DNA of 64,000 bases from the NCBI RefSeq assembly GCF_008000815.1, contig NZ_CP042806.1, forward strand, positions 3,286,001 to 3,350,000. Reading direction: 5' to 3'. The notes beneath the pieces were generated by a model. That model searched no databases. It saw only the letters and a list, made by a program, of their open reading frames with translations, and had not been told where the DNA came from. The translations under genes and the position numbers were made by a program. This DNA is from Terriglobus albidus (GTDB taxonomy: Bacteria > Acidobacteriota > Terriglobia > Terriglobales > Acidobacteriaceae). Positions 53,114-62,887 of this stretch are shown piece by piece (the first letter of the stretch is position 1; each line of letters begins with the position of its first letter).

Positions 53114-53968
53114 ATGAATCTCAAACTCAGGATTTGGCGGCAGCAAAGTGCAAACGCTTCGGGCAGCTTCGTCACCTATCAGGTCAGCGACATTACGCCT
53201 GATATGTCGTTCCTCGAAATGCTCGACGTGCTTAACGAGGACCTGATTAATCGGCAGGAACCTCCCGTTGCCTTCGAACATGATTGCCGCGAGGGTATCT
53301 GCGGCTCATGCGGATTCTTGGTCAACGGGGTGGCCCATGGCGGCCAGCGCGGCACAACCGTATGCCAACTCGCAATGCGCTTCTTTGAAGATGGCGACAC
53401 CATAACGCTCGAGCCGTGGCGCGCGCGGGCCTTCCCGGTTATTCGCGATCTGATCGTGAATCGGTCAGCGTTCGACCGAATCATTCAGTCTGGAGGCTTC
53501 ATCACTGTACCGACCGGAAGCGCGCCTGATGCCAATGCAGTCCTTGTTCCAAAAGAGGATGCGGACACTGCGTTCGATGCAGCCGCATGCATTGGGTGCG
53601 GAGCCTGCGTCGCTGCCTGCCCAAATGCAGCCGCCATGCTGTTCACGTCGGCCAAGGTCACTCATCTGAACTCCCTCCCACAGGGTGAGCCGCAGCGCGA
53701 CCAGAGAACCCTCAGCATGGTCGCGACGATGAGAAATGAGCTATTCGGAAGCTGCACCAATCATGGGGAATGTGAAGCAGTATGTCCCAAACAGATACCT
53801 CTGGAGTTCATCGGGAAGATGAATCGCGACCTGATTCGTGCGGCCTGGCGCAGACACCGGGAGCCACTGTTGATGCCCAGCGTCGTGCAACAGCCATTTA
53901 TGGAGGACTCTCACGAGCATTCTGATAAGCACGCCGATACACAACTTCCAGCGGATGCTCAGAAATAG
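53114..53968 (+). CDS. sdhB: succinate dehydrogenase iron-sulfur subunit
   Basis: A 284-residue protein with the 2Fe-2S plant-type ferredoxin site ([15 protein letters not shown] with a later Cys in GTTVCQL) and the C-terminal clusters ([18 protein letters not shown] and [20 protein letters not shown]). ATG 53114 is used because AAGGAG lies shortly upstream and the family begins here; the frame upstream overlaps sdhA. The last 35 residues, rich in His and Asp ([18 protein letters not shown]), are an extra tail of unknown role. Confidence 0.94.
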   Translation: MNLKLRIWRQQSANASGSFVTYQVSDITPDMSFLEMLDVLNEDLINRQEPPVAFEHDCREGICGSCGFLVNGVAHGGQRGTTVCQLAMRFFEDGDTITLEPWRARAFPVIRDLIVNRSAFDRIIQSGGFITVPTGSAPDANAVLVPKEDADTAFDAAACIGCGACVAACPNAAAMLFTSAKVTHLNSLPQGEPQRDQRTLSMVATMRNELFGSCTNHGECEAVCPKQIPLEFIGKMNRDLIRAAWRRHREPLLMPSVVQQPFMEDSHEHSDKHADTQLPADAQK

Positions 53969-53985
53969 GTTCACAAGGAGGGCTC

Positions 53986-54087
53986 ATGCGCCTGATTAAG
54001 ACGAATCTCCATAGGACGCTGACGATCTATGGAGGTCCGGAATACGCGTCAGGGAATAGGGCGGGTTCTTCACTCTGTACAGATTAG
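53986..54087 (+). CDS. 33-residue short ORF between sdhB and fumC
   Basis: Starts with MRLIKTNLHRTLTIYGGPEY and ends at TAG 54085-54087. It has the best ribosome site of the operon (AAGGAGGG five bases before the ATG) but no recognised similarity. It may be a real small protein or a relic of a gene lost from the operon. Confidence 0.3.
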   Translation: MRLIKTNLHRTLTIYGGPEYASGNRAGSSLCTD

Positions 54088-54186
54088 GTTTGTTCGCAGA
54101 ATCTGTAGCGTTTCCCGAATCGAGAGTGGAGGGCCACAACATGCGTGGATGAAGAAAAGATACATGCATTGAGGAGAGATGAAACC

Positions 54187-55611
54187 ATGAGTGTGACAAC
54201 CACTAACGAGTTCCGTGTTGAGGAGGACGCCTTAGGCGACGTCCAGGTTCCGGCTGAGCATCTGTGGGGTGCACAGACCCAGCGCTCTCACATGAACTTT
54301 CCAATTGGTGTCGAGCGCTTTCGCTGGGGCCGGACTGTAGTTCGAGCCCTTGGCATTCTGAAAAAATGCGCTGCCCTAGCCAACGGAGAGTTGGGCCAGA
54401 TCTCCAGTGAAAAGGTCGACCTGATCACTCGTGCCGCGCAGGAAGTGATCGACGGCCGATGGGATGACGAATTTCCATTGGTTGTCTTCCAGACCGGCTC
54501 CGGTACACAGACCAACATGAACGCCAATGAGGTGATTGCCAATCGCGCGATTCAGCTTGCGGGTGGCGTCCTCGGCTCAAAAAAACCAATTCATCCCAAC
54601 GATGATGTGAATCATAGTCAATCGTCGAATGACACCTTTCCCACAGTGATGCACATCGCGACAGTAGAGGCGATTGAGAGTAAGTTGTTTCCTGCTGTCG
54701 GCAGATTACGTGACGTACTCGACGAGAAATCGCAACAGTATCGCGAGGTGGTTATGCTGGGTCGTACGCACCTTCAGGATGCGACGCCGCTGACAGTGGG
54801 ACAATTGATCTCCGGTTGGGTAGCGCAGATCGATCAGGCACTCGACGGCATTCGGCAGGTTCTCCCCGGCATTTACCCCTTAGCAATCGGGGGCACGGCA
54901 GTTGGCACGGGACTCAATGCTGATCCGCGCTTTGGAGAAGTAGCTGCTCGACAGATCTCTCAGGAAACCGGCAAGCCATTTGTCTCCGCTCCCAATAAAT
55001 TTGCAGTACTCTCCGCACACGACGGCGTTGTGACTGTGAGCGGCGCGCTTCGCACGCTCGCTGGGGCGCTGATGAAAATCGGGAATGATGTCCGTTGGTA
55101 TGCATGTGGTCCTCGCGCTGGAATCGGCGAACTTAAAGTTCCCGAAAACGAGCCGGGCTCCTCCATTATGCCGGGAAAGATCAATCCGACTCAGTGCGAA
55201 GCGCTCACGATGGTCGCCGTCCAGGTTTTTGGTAATGACCACGCTGTGGCGTTTGCAGGTTCGCAGGGCAATTTTCAGCTGAACGTATATAAACCGGTCA
55301 TGCTGCACAACGTCCTGACGTCAATCGAACTCCTCGCCGATACCTCGCGATCGTTCTGCGATCGCTGCGCTGTTGGGATCGAGCCGAACGAGAAACGCAT
55401 CAAGGAGCATCTGGACTACTCACTGATGCTGGTGACGGCCCTCAACCCGCACATCGGATATGAGAAGGCGGCGAAGATCTCACTGACCGCATATCGTGAG
55501 GATATTAGCTTGCGTGAGGCCGCTCTGAAACTCGGTTTCCTCAGTGCAGAACAGTTCGACTCATGGGTACGCCCGGAGGAGATGACTCATCCCCTGAGAG
55601 GAAATTCGTGA
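54187..55611 (+). CDS. fumC: fumarate hydratase, class II
   Basis: A 474-residue fumarase C. The family signature [20 protein letters not shown] is present, as are [13 protein letters not shown] near the start, [19 protein letters not shown], and [20 protein letters not shown] with its active-site His. It hydrates fumarate to malate in the cytoplasm. ATG 54187 follows GGAGAG; the open frame from 54145 is not needed. It closes the succinate-to-pyruvate set with maeA and sdhCAB. Confidence 0.95.
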   Translation: MSVTTTNEFRVEEDALGDVQVPAEHLWGAQTQRSHMNFPIGVERFRWGRTVVRALGILKKCAALANGELGQISSEKVDLITRAAQEVIDGRWDDEFPLVVFQTGSGTQTNMNANEVIANRAIQLAGGVLGSKKPIHPNDDVNHSQSSNDTFPTVMHIATVEAIESKLFPAVGRLRDVLDEKSQQYREVVMLGRTHLQDATPLTVGQLISGWVAQIDQALDGIRQVLPGIYPLAIGGTAVGTGLNADPRFGEVAARQISQETGKPFVSAPNKFAVLSAHDGVVTVSGALRTLAGALMKIGNDVRWYACGPRAGIGELKVPENEPGSSIMPGKINPTQCEALTMVAVQVFGNDHAVAFAGSQGNFQLNVYKPVMLHNVLTSIELLADTSRSFCDRCAVGIEPNEKRIKEHLDYSLMLVTALNPHIGYEKAAKISLTAYREDISLREAALKLGFLSAEQFDSWVRPEEMTHPLRGNS

Positions 55612-55642
55612 GTCAACCATTGGTCTTTGAGGTTAAACCGTA

Positions 55643-57103
55643 ATGTCGAGATGGTTGAACTCGCACCTGCTCCTCATATGGGTCTGTGGACCAATTGTGT
55701 TGCTCATGCTGTTCACCAGAAGGGGGCCGGCTCAGAGTGCACCCGTATCGAGTGATCGTCCGTGGCATTCACCTGCTGAACGCAACATCGAAGTAGGCCT
55801 TCGAGATACTTCTGATTCGAGATTCACTATTGATTCCGCAAAAACGTATTCGTTGCCGGAGCTCATTGATATGGCAGAAGCACACAACCCTGCCACTCGC
55901 GATTCATGGGAACGTGCCCGCGCTGAAGCCGCGGCCCTGGGCGTAGCACGCAGTGAGTTGTTTCCTGTCCTCGCAGCAGTTGCAGTTTCACAGACCAGCC
56001 GGCAGGAGGTTTTATTTAGCGATCGTTTCTACGGCCAGGTTATCCAGACCTTTCAGGTGGGATTGAAGCTCAATTACACCCTCTTTGACTTCGGGGCACG
56101 CGCGGGTCGAATTAACGCCGCGAAGGCGCAGCTCCTGGCTGCAAATTTCGTTTTCAACGATACTCATCGCCAAGTTATCTACCAGGTGCAGCAAGCCTAC
56201 TACCGACTATTGAGTTCGATGGGGCAGGAGGATGCCGCACGGGCAAGTCTGTCAAATGCACAAGCAGTGCAACAAGCAGCCGAACAACGTTTGGCCCATG
56301 GCCTCGCTACTCAGCCAGATGTGCTCGAAGCGCGGAGCGCCACCGCCCAGGCTGACTATGATCTGCAAGCGATCCTTGGCGCTGAGGAGATTGCTCGGGG
56401 CGATCTCGCAACTGCAGTCGGGGCTTCCGCGACCAGGGTGATCCAGGTTCAATCGCTGGATCAAATTCCCAGTCGCGAGTCGATAGGCGATACGGTTGAC
56501 CAAGCCATCAACCGGGCCCTCGAGCAACGTCCTGATCTTATGCAACAGGTGGCCGAGATCCGATCCGAAAATGCACGAGTCCAGGAAGCGCGTGCAGCCT
56601 ATTACCCTGCATTGACTCTGAATGTTACCCCAGCCATCCCATCCCTCTACGGTTTGCAGGTCCCATATTCCTGGTCACACACTGCTGATCTGGTCGGCGA
56701 ATTGCGCTTCAATCTTCAATGGACTGTCTTTGATGGAGGCGCGCGTAAGAACCGCCTGGCCCAAGCGCAAGCTGACGTTCACGCGGCAGAAGCGCGGGCG
56801 AACGTCAAGCGTAACCAGATCGCGGATCAGGTCTGGACGGCTTACTCGAATCTGAATACCGCTTTCCGGCAGCGCCAATCCGCAGTCGCACTGCTTCAGG
56901 CCTCTTCTCAGTCCTATAACGCCGCCCTGCAATCGTACGGCTATGGCGTTCGAAACTTGTTGGATGTTACCGCAGCTCAGCGTACTTTGGCACAAGCTCG
57001 ATCTGCGGATGTCCTGGCACGCACACAAGTGCTGACGGCATTCGCAGAGTTGGCGTTCAGAACAGGAGATTCAATTCGCGTCACCGGGACACCCCGGCCA
57101 TGA
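55643..57103 (+). CDS. TolC-family outer-membrane efflux protein
   Basis: A 486-residue outer-membrane channel subunit with an N-terminal signal anchor. The two structural repeats are long helices with the usual TolC spacing, seen in YSLPELIDMAEAHNPATRDS, QQAAEQRLAHGLATQPDVLE, and YNAALQSYGYGVRNLLDVTA. It forms a trimeric tunnel through which the adaptor and pump of this operon expel substrates. GAGGT precedes the ATG. Its last codons overlap the start of the next gene (ATGA). Confidence 0.92.
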   Translation: MSRWLNSHLLLIWVCGPIVLLMLFTRRGPAQSAPVSSDRPWHSPAERNIEVGLRDTSDSRFTIDSAKTYSLPELIDMAEAHNPATRDSWERARAEAAALGVARSELFPVLAAVAVSQTSRQEVLFSDRFYGQVIQTFQVGLKLNYTLFDFGARAGRINAAKAQLLAANFVFNDTHRQVIYQVQQAYYRLLSSMGQEDAARASLSNAQAVQQAAEQRLAHGLATQPDVLEARSATAQADYDLQAILGAEEIARGDLATAVGASATRVIQVQSLDQIPSRESIGDTVDQAINRALEQRPDLMQQVAEIRSENARVQEARAAYYPALTLNVTPAIPSLYGLQVPYSWSHTADLVGELRFNLQWTVFDGGARKNRLAQAQADVHAAEARANVKRNQIADQVWTAYSNLNTAFRQRQSAVALLQASSQSYNAALQSYGYGVRNLLDVTAAQRTLAQARSADVLARTQVLTAFAELAFRTGDSIRVTGTPRP

Positions 57104-57363
57104 ACGGAACGCTTAGATCTGTGCAAGGAGTGTTCGTACTCGTCTTGCTATTGATGATGACGGGATGTGGAAGAGCTCCATCGTTCGACATCCTGGGTTC
57201 GTTCTTTCCCGCGTGGCTCGTCTGCCTAGTGGTGGCTATTTTGCTTACGGTCGTTTCGCGAGCGCTGTTGTGTCGTTATGTTGAGATCGCTTGGCCGGTT
57301 CTCGTATATCCGAGTCTCACGGCGATCTTTGCCTTCGCGCTGTGGCTCGCTATCTTCAGCTAA
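57100..57363 (+). CDS. YtcA-like small lipoprotein/membrane protein
   Basis: An 87-residue protein with a lipobox (LLLLMMTGC-type: MMTGC at residues 19-23), then two hydrophobic helices (WLVCLVVAILLTVVSRALL and LTAIFAFALWLAIF). The length, lipobox and PSFDILGSFFPAW motif fit the YtcA family, often found with HlyD/FUSC efflux genes. It overlaps the tolC-type gene by four bases, so it is probably a pump accessory. Role unknown. Confidence 0.8.
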   Translation: MNGTLRSVQGVFVLVLLLMMTGCGRAPSFDILGSFFPAWLVCLVVAILLTVVSRALLCRYVEIAWPVLVYPSLTAIFAFALWLAIFS

Positions 57364-57380
57364 ACCAGGAGCAATGAAGT

Positions 57381-58511
57381 ATGGAGACAAATAAGAATCC
57401 GCGACTGCGCCAACTCCTGGGCCGCGGGCTCAGCATCGTCTTCGTGGCAACCGCCGTAGTCCTTGGGCTCGTCGTGCTCGACCATGCGAACCAATATCCG
57501 CGAACGGAGGACGCCGAAGTATTTGCCAATTTTATTGGGATAGCGCCACAAGTTGACGGCCCTCTCATTCGACTGAATGTGCAAGACAACCAATTCGTGA
57601 AAAAAGGTGAACTGCTTTACCAAATAGATGAACGCCCCTATCAATATGCTCTCGAAACCGCGACCTCTCAGCAGGCCACTCTGGAAGGGCAGATTGCGGA
57701 CGAGCAACGGAAAATAGCGGCGTTGGTCAGCGGGGTTTCGGTCGCACAGGCGAACATCCACAGTTCGGAAGCTGCGGTGGCGAACGCTGAGCAGGGGATC
57801 GCCAGGGCACGCGCCGAGTGGACCTACGCGAACAACAATCTGCATCGTCTTGAGCCGCTGCTCACACAACAGTTCGTGACGGTGGACGAGGTGGATAAGG
57901 CCAGGACTTCCGAAGCCATACAAGAAGAAGCTCTAAAGCAGGCTGAGTCCCGGCTGGCGCTGGCTAAGGCAGATTTGAACTCAGCGACGGCACAACACGA
58001 ACAAGCCATGCATGCTGTCACAACTCTTGAACCGTTAATCAACCAGCGTGGAGCAAGAGCAGCAGCGGGGAAGAAGGCCCGCTACGACTTGGACAACTGC
58101 CGCGTCTACGCGCCGTTCGATGCCCGTGTGACTAACCTCACAATTTCAGAGGGCGCCTATGCTCACGTCGGAGAGCAAATGTTCACGCTCATTGACGCCC
58201 GCAGCTGGTGGGCAATTGGCAATTTCCGGGAAGGCCAGCTCAAACGGATTGCGCCAGGAATGAAGGCTGATGTCTACGTAATGTCGAGGCCAAACCTGCG
58301 CTTTGCCGGAGTTGTGGATAGCGTCGGGTTTGGCGTTACCCCGGATCCTGATGTGATTGGCCATTTGCAACCCGGTCTACCGAATGTGCAGCGAACGCTG
58401 AACTGGGTGCATTTGGCGTCGCGATTCCCGGTTCGGGTACGCGTCGAGAATCCGACGCCCGACCTATTTCGAAGCGGCGAGTCAGCCGTGATCACAATTC
58501 GGGGCAATTGA
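57381..58511 (+). CDS. HlyD/EmrA/AaeA-family membrane fusion protein
   Basis: A 376-residue adaptor: one N-terminal helix (SIVFVATAVVLGLVVLDHA), the lipoyl half motif (VDGPLIRLNVQDNQFVKKGE), a long alpha-helical hairpin (about 95-210), the second half motif (CRVYAPFDARVTNLTISEGA) and a beta-barrel region. It connects an inner-membrane FUSC exporter to the TolC-type channel. It starts 17 bases after the YtcA-like gene and ends three bases before the FUSC gene. Confidence 0.92.
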   Translation: METNKNPRLRQLLGRGLSIVFVATAVVLGLVVLDHANQYPRTEDAEVFANFIGIAPQVDGPLIRLNVQDNQFVKKGELLYQIDERPYQYALETATSQQATLEGQIADEQRKIAALVSGVSVAQANIHSSEAAVANAEQGIARARAEWTYANNNLHRLEPLLTQQFVTVDEVDKARTSEAIQEEALKQAESRLALAKADLNSATAQHEQAMHAVTTLEPLINQRGARAAAGKKARYDLDNCRVYAPFDARVTNLTISEGAYAHVGEQMFTLIDARSWWAIGNFREGQLKRIAPGMKADVYVMSRPNLRFAGVVDSVGFGVTPDPDVIGHLQPGLPNVQRTLNWVHLASRFPVRVRVENPTPDLFRSGESAVITIRGN

Positions 58512-58513
58512 GA

Positions 58514-60628
58514 ATGGCAACCATCTCCCAAAGCCTGCCTCGGCCATCTCGTCCGCTGACCTGGGTAAGGGAGTTTCTAAAAGAAGAACTCGCTCCGTAT
58601 CCAGGGCGTGCTGCCCTCGTCGCGCGGATGACAATCGCCGCAACCATCGTCATGATCATCACCATGACGTTTCGCATTCCATACGGTGCGTACGGCGCAC
58701 TCTACGCACTTACAATCTCGCGAGAGAATCCCGATGCTACTATAAGAGCCGTCAAGACCATCATCATCGCCTTTGCCCTGTCAGCGCTGTACATCCTGCT
58801 GGGAGCGATGTTCTTCCTGCAGGACCCGAATCTGCGATTACTCTGGGTAATTGGGACCTTTTTCGTGATGTTCTTTGCGCTCAGCGCAATGACAAATTAC
58901 ACCGCCGCAGTGCGTTTCGGTTATTTGCTCATCGTTACAATTCCGGCATGGGACCAGCAGATTCCGATCGAGCGAAAGGTGGAACAAACTCTCTGGGCTT
59001 TTGCGACAATCTCTCTCGCGAGCGTTATTACGGTCCTGATCGAGCTGGCGTTCGCAGCATTGAGGCCGGGTGATGTTGTCCGTCAGCCGCTCGCCGAGCG
59101 TTTGAGTTCTGTCGCGGACCTGCTTGATTCGTATGCTGCGGGCGATTGCGGAGACAATAAGACAATCCGTGAAGTCACCCGATTAGCCATGGCGGGAACC
59201 TCCGGACCTCGACGGCTGTTACGACGTTCAAATTACTCGCCACAATACCGCGAGCAGATCGGTGCTGTGATCGCGTTGGTAGCGAGACTTGTAGATATTG
59301 CCGCTAGTATGACACTTTCCACTTTTGAATTGTCGGGCTACGACAAGGACCGCATCCGCAACTTAGCGTCGAACATTAGATCGATTCGTTCCGAGTTGTT
59401 GCATGGCGTGGTGCTGAGCCGCTTCGTGCCCGTAAGGGAGCCATCGGCATCTCTTCCTCTTTTAGAAGAAATGGAAAACACGGCGTCATCGATCGATGAA
59501 GTGTTCGCGGGATTACGTCCGTTGACTGCCTACGCTCCATCCATCGGGAATGACCCAACGTCGGGCTTTTTTCTTCCTGATGCGTTTTCCAATCCCGACC
59601 ACATCAAGTTTGGTCTGAAGGGCTGTCTTGCAGCCAGCCTGTGCTATCTCTTCTACAATGCCAAAGCCTGGCCCGGCATCAACACCTCGATTACGACGTG
59701 TTTTCTCACCGCCCTCTCCACGATAGGTTCGTCCCGACAAAAACAGGCCTTGCGCATTGCGGGCGCTATCGTAGGAGGAATGGTGATGGGCATTGGAGCA
59801 CAAGTATTCATCTCGCCTGCTCTTGACTCCGTCGCCGGTTTCACGCTCCTTTTCATAGCGTTTACTATTATTGCTGCATGGTTTGCAACCTCGAGTCCAC
59901 GTTTTTCGTACTTCGGAGTCCAGGCTGCAATTGCTTTTTATCTCATCAACCTGAGTGAGTTCCAAGTCCAGACGTCCCTTACACCGGCAAGGGATCGCGT
60001 GATTGGCATTCTGCTCGGTTTACTCATGATGTGGCTTGTGTTTGATCAATTGTGGGGTTCGCGAGCCGGCACTCAGATGAAGAAAACATTCATCTCCAAC
60101 CTCCGATTGCTAGCGCGATTTGCAAGAGAACCAGTCTCAAAGGATTTGAAAGTTGCTCTAGAACGGAGCTATTCCCTTCGCGAAACAATCAACAGCAATT
60201 TTGATAAGGTAAGGGGGCTGGCTGACGCTGTTCTTCTTGAATTTGGGCCTCGCCGCGAGCAGGATCTAATATCGCGTAAGCGCATTCGGGATTGGCAGCC
60301 GAATTTGCGCATGATCTTCATCACCCGCCTCGTTTTGTGGAAGTACCGTGCTCGCCTACCCGGTTTCGAGTTACCGGAAGCAATCCAGCCGGCGCAGGAG
60401 GAGTTCGACAACCGCTTGGCAAAGGCCCTGGAAGAGATGGCCGATCGAACGGAAGGGAATGAATCGACCCCAAAACAGGATCTGTCAAAAGCCTATGCCC
60501 AGCTCGAACAAGCGGCATGGAAGGGCTCGCTGAAGACCCAAAACCAGTTCTCCCTGCAGGTAGAGTCATTTCTCCTTCTCTCTCGCAGGATCGCGCTTCT
60601 GGCCGACTCCTTGGAAAAGGAAATTTGA
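58514..60628 (+). CDS. FUSC-family inner-membrane exporter (AaeB/fusaric acid resistance type)
   Basis: A 704-residue protein with two membrane blocks of about six helices each (around residues 40-190 and 370-525) and large cytoplasmic segments, as in AaeB. It includes MTFRIPYGAYGALYALTISR and, in the second block, WPGINTSITTCFLTALSTIG. This family exports aromatic carboxylic acids such as p-hydroxybenzoate or fusaric acid with an AaeA-type adaptor. ATG 58514 is used rather than TTG 58508. The operon of TolC, YtcA-like, adaptor and FUSC is a full tripartite pump. Confidence 0.9.
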   Translation: MATISQSLPRPSRPLTWVREFLKEELAPYPGRAALVARMTIAATIVMIITMTFRIPYGAYGALYALTISRENPDATIRAVKTIIIAFALSALYILLGAMFFLQDPNLRLLWVIGTFFVMFFALSAMTNYTAAVRFGYLLIVTIPAWDQQIPIERKVEQTLWAFATISLASVITVLIELAFAALRPGDVVRQPLAERLSSVADLLDSYAAGDCGDNKTIREVTRLAMAGTSGPRRLLRRSNYSPQYREQIGAVIALVARLVDIAASMTLSTFELSGYDKDRIRNLASNIRSIRSELLHGVVLSRFVPVREPSASLPLLEEMENTASSIDEVFAGLRPLTAYAPSIGNDPTSGFFLPDAFSNPDHIKFGLKGCLAASLCYLFYNAKAWPGINTSITTCFLTALSTIGSSRQKQALRIAGAIVGGMVMGIGAQVFISPALDSVAGFTLLFIAFTIIAAWFATSSPRFSYFGVQAAIAFYLINLSEFQVQTSLTPARDRVIGILLGLLMMWLVFDQLWGSRAGTQMKKTFISNLRLLARFAREPVSKDLKVALERSYSLRETINSNFDKVRGLADAVLLEFGPRREQDLISRKRIRDWQPNLRMIFITRLVLWKYRARLPGFELPEAIQPAQEEFDNRLAKALEEMADRTEGNESTPKQDLSKAYAQLEQAAWKGSLKTQNQFSLQVESFLLLSRRIALLADSLEKEI

Positions 60629-60838
60629 GTATGTCCATACTTCGCGCCGATCGATCTGCTACGAGTGGCGACACGGACCGCAGGCTCAGTCCGCTGAGCG
60701 CTGTATCCACAAGAGGCCAAAGAATAACGATTGATTCGAGAAGACGGAGATTGTCGTCAATGACTGCGATCGTGCGGGACAATGTGCCCATCACGACATC
60801 CCGCGCCCTTCGACCATAATCTTCAGTAATTCGTCGGT
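60629..60838. other. intergenic region between convergent genes
   Basis: No terminator hairpin with a U tract and no gene was recognised between the FUSC exporter stop and the response regulator stop. Confidence 0.4.
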
Positions 60839-61450
60839 CTACTCGAGATTTAGCTTGCTTGCTAGTTTAACCAAAGTAGCGAAAGAATCGGCTTCCATCT
60901 TGCGCATAATATGGGCACGGTGTATCTGCACAGTATATTCTGTGATACCCAACTCCCCGGCTGCTTGCTTGTTCAACATGCCCCTTACCAATAGAGGTAG
61001 TACCTGCCGCTCCCTTGGCGTTAAGGATTGGTATCGAGCCAGCAGTGCTGCGTCTTCGAGCGCCTTCCTGCGATGACTCCTATCAAGGTCGATGGCTCGC
61101 TCAACGCAGTTCAGTAATGCCATCTCATCGACGGGTTTTGTCAAAAAGTCAATTGCACCCTCTTTCATCGCAGTGACGGACGACGGGATATCCCCTCGTC
61201 CTGTAATGAAGATGACGGGAATGGCTAGCTTGGCCGAGATCGACTTCTGAACCTGCAAGCCATTTAATCCCGGCATCCGCAAGTCAAGGATGAGGCAAGC
61301 GGCAGTGTCCTGGCGCTCGAAGGTGAGGAACTCCTGCCCCGAGGTGAATATTTGCACTCGCCTGCCGTTCGCTCGTAAGAGCGAGGACAAAGCTTCTCCG
61401 ACGCTGGCGTCGTCATCGACGATATACACCATCTCATTCACCAGTTCCAT
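60839..61450 (-). CDS. FixJ-family response regulator (REC + LuxR HTH)
   Basis: A 203-residue regulator. The receiver domain has VYIVDDDASVGEALSSLLRA, the phospho-acceptor Asp in LILDLRMPGLNGL (about residue 56), and KP in GAIDFLTKPVDEMALL. The LuxR-type HTH reads LTPRERQVLPLLVRGMLNKQ and ITEYTVQIHRAHIMRKM. AGGAGG lies just before ATG 61450. The frame is open upstream for 158 codons but without similarity. The cognate kinase is probably the one at the right edge of the window, or a kinase beyond it. Confidence 0.93.
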   Translation of the reverse strand: MELVNEMVYIVDDDASVGEALSSLLRANGRRVQIFTSGQEFLTFERQDTAACLILDLRMPGLNGLQVQKSISAKLAIPVIFITGRGDIPSSVTAMKEGAIDFLTKPVDEMALLNCVERAIDLDRSHRRKALEDAALLARYQSLTPRERQVLPLLVRGMLNKQAAGELGITEYTVQIHRAHIMRKMEADSFATLVKLASKLNLE

Positions 61451-62209
61451 ATGAACCTCCTGGAGAATATAGGCATCACATGACTCGGTCGGCCGCCTCT
61501 TTAACCGAAAATGATCGACAGCGCTCACATGTAACGAAGGCGCATCGCCGTCAATCATACCTATAGGTATGGCAATCCTAGAAGTCCTCGGAGGCGATAT
61601 TTTAGTCCTTACATAAATATGTGATAGCCAGCGGTTACCGCCTCCAATTGAAAACGGGCGTTCCTCAGCTGATTGGCTCTCAATCCGCAGTGTCTCGTTG
61701 GCAGCCTGACATGTGTCAGCCGCTTCCAAGTCTGTGCAAGAGCGTAGGTTTGATGTTCCGCGAACGAAACGAATGGAAATGAGCACTATGAACGCGAGTT
61801 CGAGCCAGAACAAGGGCACCTCCTTTGGTAGAGCGATATCCTCGAGGTGCACCGCTATTTGAGAACTTACGCCATCGCCGTGAGGGTGGCGGTGCAGAAT
61901 CTCGGGAAGGGGCTCCAGAGCCATGAAAGATGGTCGATATCACCTGGGAAGATCATGTCTTGATGCTAGCCAAGTGTCGGTCCGAAGACGATTACATCGT
62001 CCTGTAGCCAAAGCCGCGGTGGCCTAGGGGCTGTTCGATTTCCGGTGACGACATGGGGGCGAAAATCTTGTCCGGAATTTGTGATAGCAGATTGTGATGC
62101 CCTCGCTTTTCAGATGACGTCCGGAGCATTTACGGTTTACCTGATGACGCTGGGCGATTCGGACCTAAGACTTTCCGTGCGCATGGTTTTCGAGGGTCTG
62201 CACAACGGG
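61451..62209. promoter_or_regulatory. 760-base region upstream of response regulator with palindrome
   Basis: Holds a perfect 16-bp palindrome CATACCTATAGGTATG at 61556-61571, about 105 bases upstream of the response regulator start, suited to binding a dimeric regulator. The minus frame of the regulator stays open across much of it but looks non-coding. No other gene was recognised. Confidence 0.5.
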
Positions 62210-62887
62210 CTATGAATCTATCGTGCATTTGATCAATTTGATAGAGGGTTCTCGGGCGACGAAGGAAGGTTGCTTTCCCAGTTGACTACGAAGCCGCTGC
62301 CGGGCTCGCAGTATTCTGCTCTTCGCCGCCGGAATAGTTATTCCGAGCTTCTCTGCAACGTACTCTAGTGAGTGCCCGTAAAAATGTTTCAAGATCAGGG
62401 CGGATCTCAATCCATCGGGTAGCATCGCTATTTTCGCTCGTACGTTCAGTTTTGCCTCAGTCTGAGCGCAACTTTGCTCCGGATTTGGCCGCCACTCCTG
62501 AATATCGAGCGTCATGTAACCTCCCTCGCCATCGGCACAATTGTCGAGCGAAATGTTATGGTGCTGGCGCTTCTTCCGTAGATATCCCAAAGCTTGGTTA
62601 ACCGCGATCCGGGTAAGCCATGTGCTGAATTTAGACTGCCTGCGAAATTCGTACAGCCCACGCTGGGCCCGTAACAGTGTTTCTTGAACTAGATCTTCGG
62701 TGTCTTCACGCTCTCTCGTGATACTGAGAATAATGCGGAATACCCTCTGCTGATAGCGGAGCACGAGGCGTTCGAATGCGTGGACGTCGCCGTCTTGTGC
62801 GCGTTCGACGAGAAGACAGTCAGAGTCTTCTTTGCCGCATTCATTGCCATTCTTAACTAGATTATTGCTTGGTTGATAAGCGATCAT
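62210..62887 (-). CDS. ECF RNA polymerase sigma factor
   Basis: A 225-residue sigma factor. Region 2 shows FERLVLRYQQRVFRIILSIT, then TEDLVQETLLRAQRGLYEFR and FSTWLTRIAVNQALGYLRKK; region 4 shows LPDGLRSALILKHFYGHSLE and VAEKLGITIPAAKSRILRAR. It fits the RpoE-like ECF group. No anti-sigma gene lies beside it on either side, in contrast to the triad at 43.6-45.6 kb. The last 25 residues (FVAREPSIKLIKCTIDS) are a short extension. Confidence 0.92.
   Translation of the reverse strand: MIAYQPSNNLVKNGNECGKEDSDCLLVERAQDGDVHAFERLVLRYQQRVFRIILSITREREDTEDLVQETLLRAQRGLYEFRRQSKFSTWLTRIAVNQALGYLRKKRQHHNISLDNCADGEGGYMTLDIQEWRPNPEQSCAQTEAKLNVRAKIAMLPDGLRSALILKHFYGHSLEYVAEKLGITIPAAKSRILRARQRLRSQLGKQPSFVAREPSIKLIKCTIDS

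Noticed and set aside
60629-60819. Short plus-strand frame after the FUSC gene
   Set aside because: No ribosome site matching family motifs; it continues a shadow frame of the exporter gene.
61451-61924. N-terminal extension of the FixJ-like regulator
   Set aside because: The frame is open for 158 more codons, but AGGAGG directly before ATG 61450 and the normal family length argue against use.
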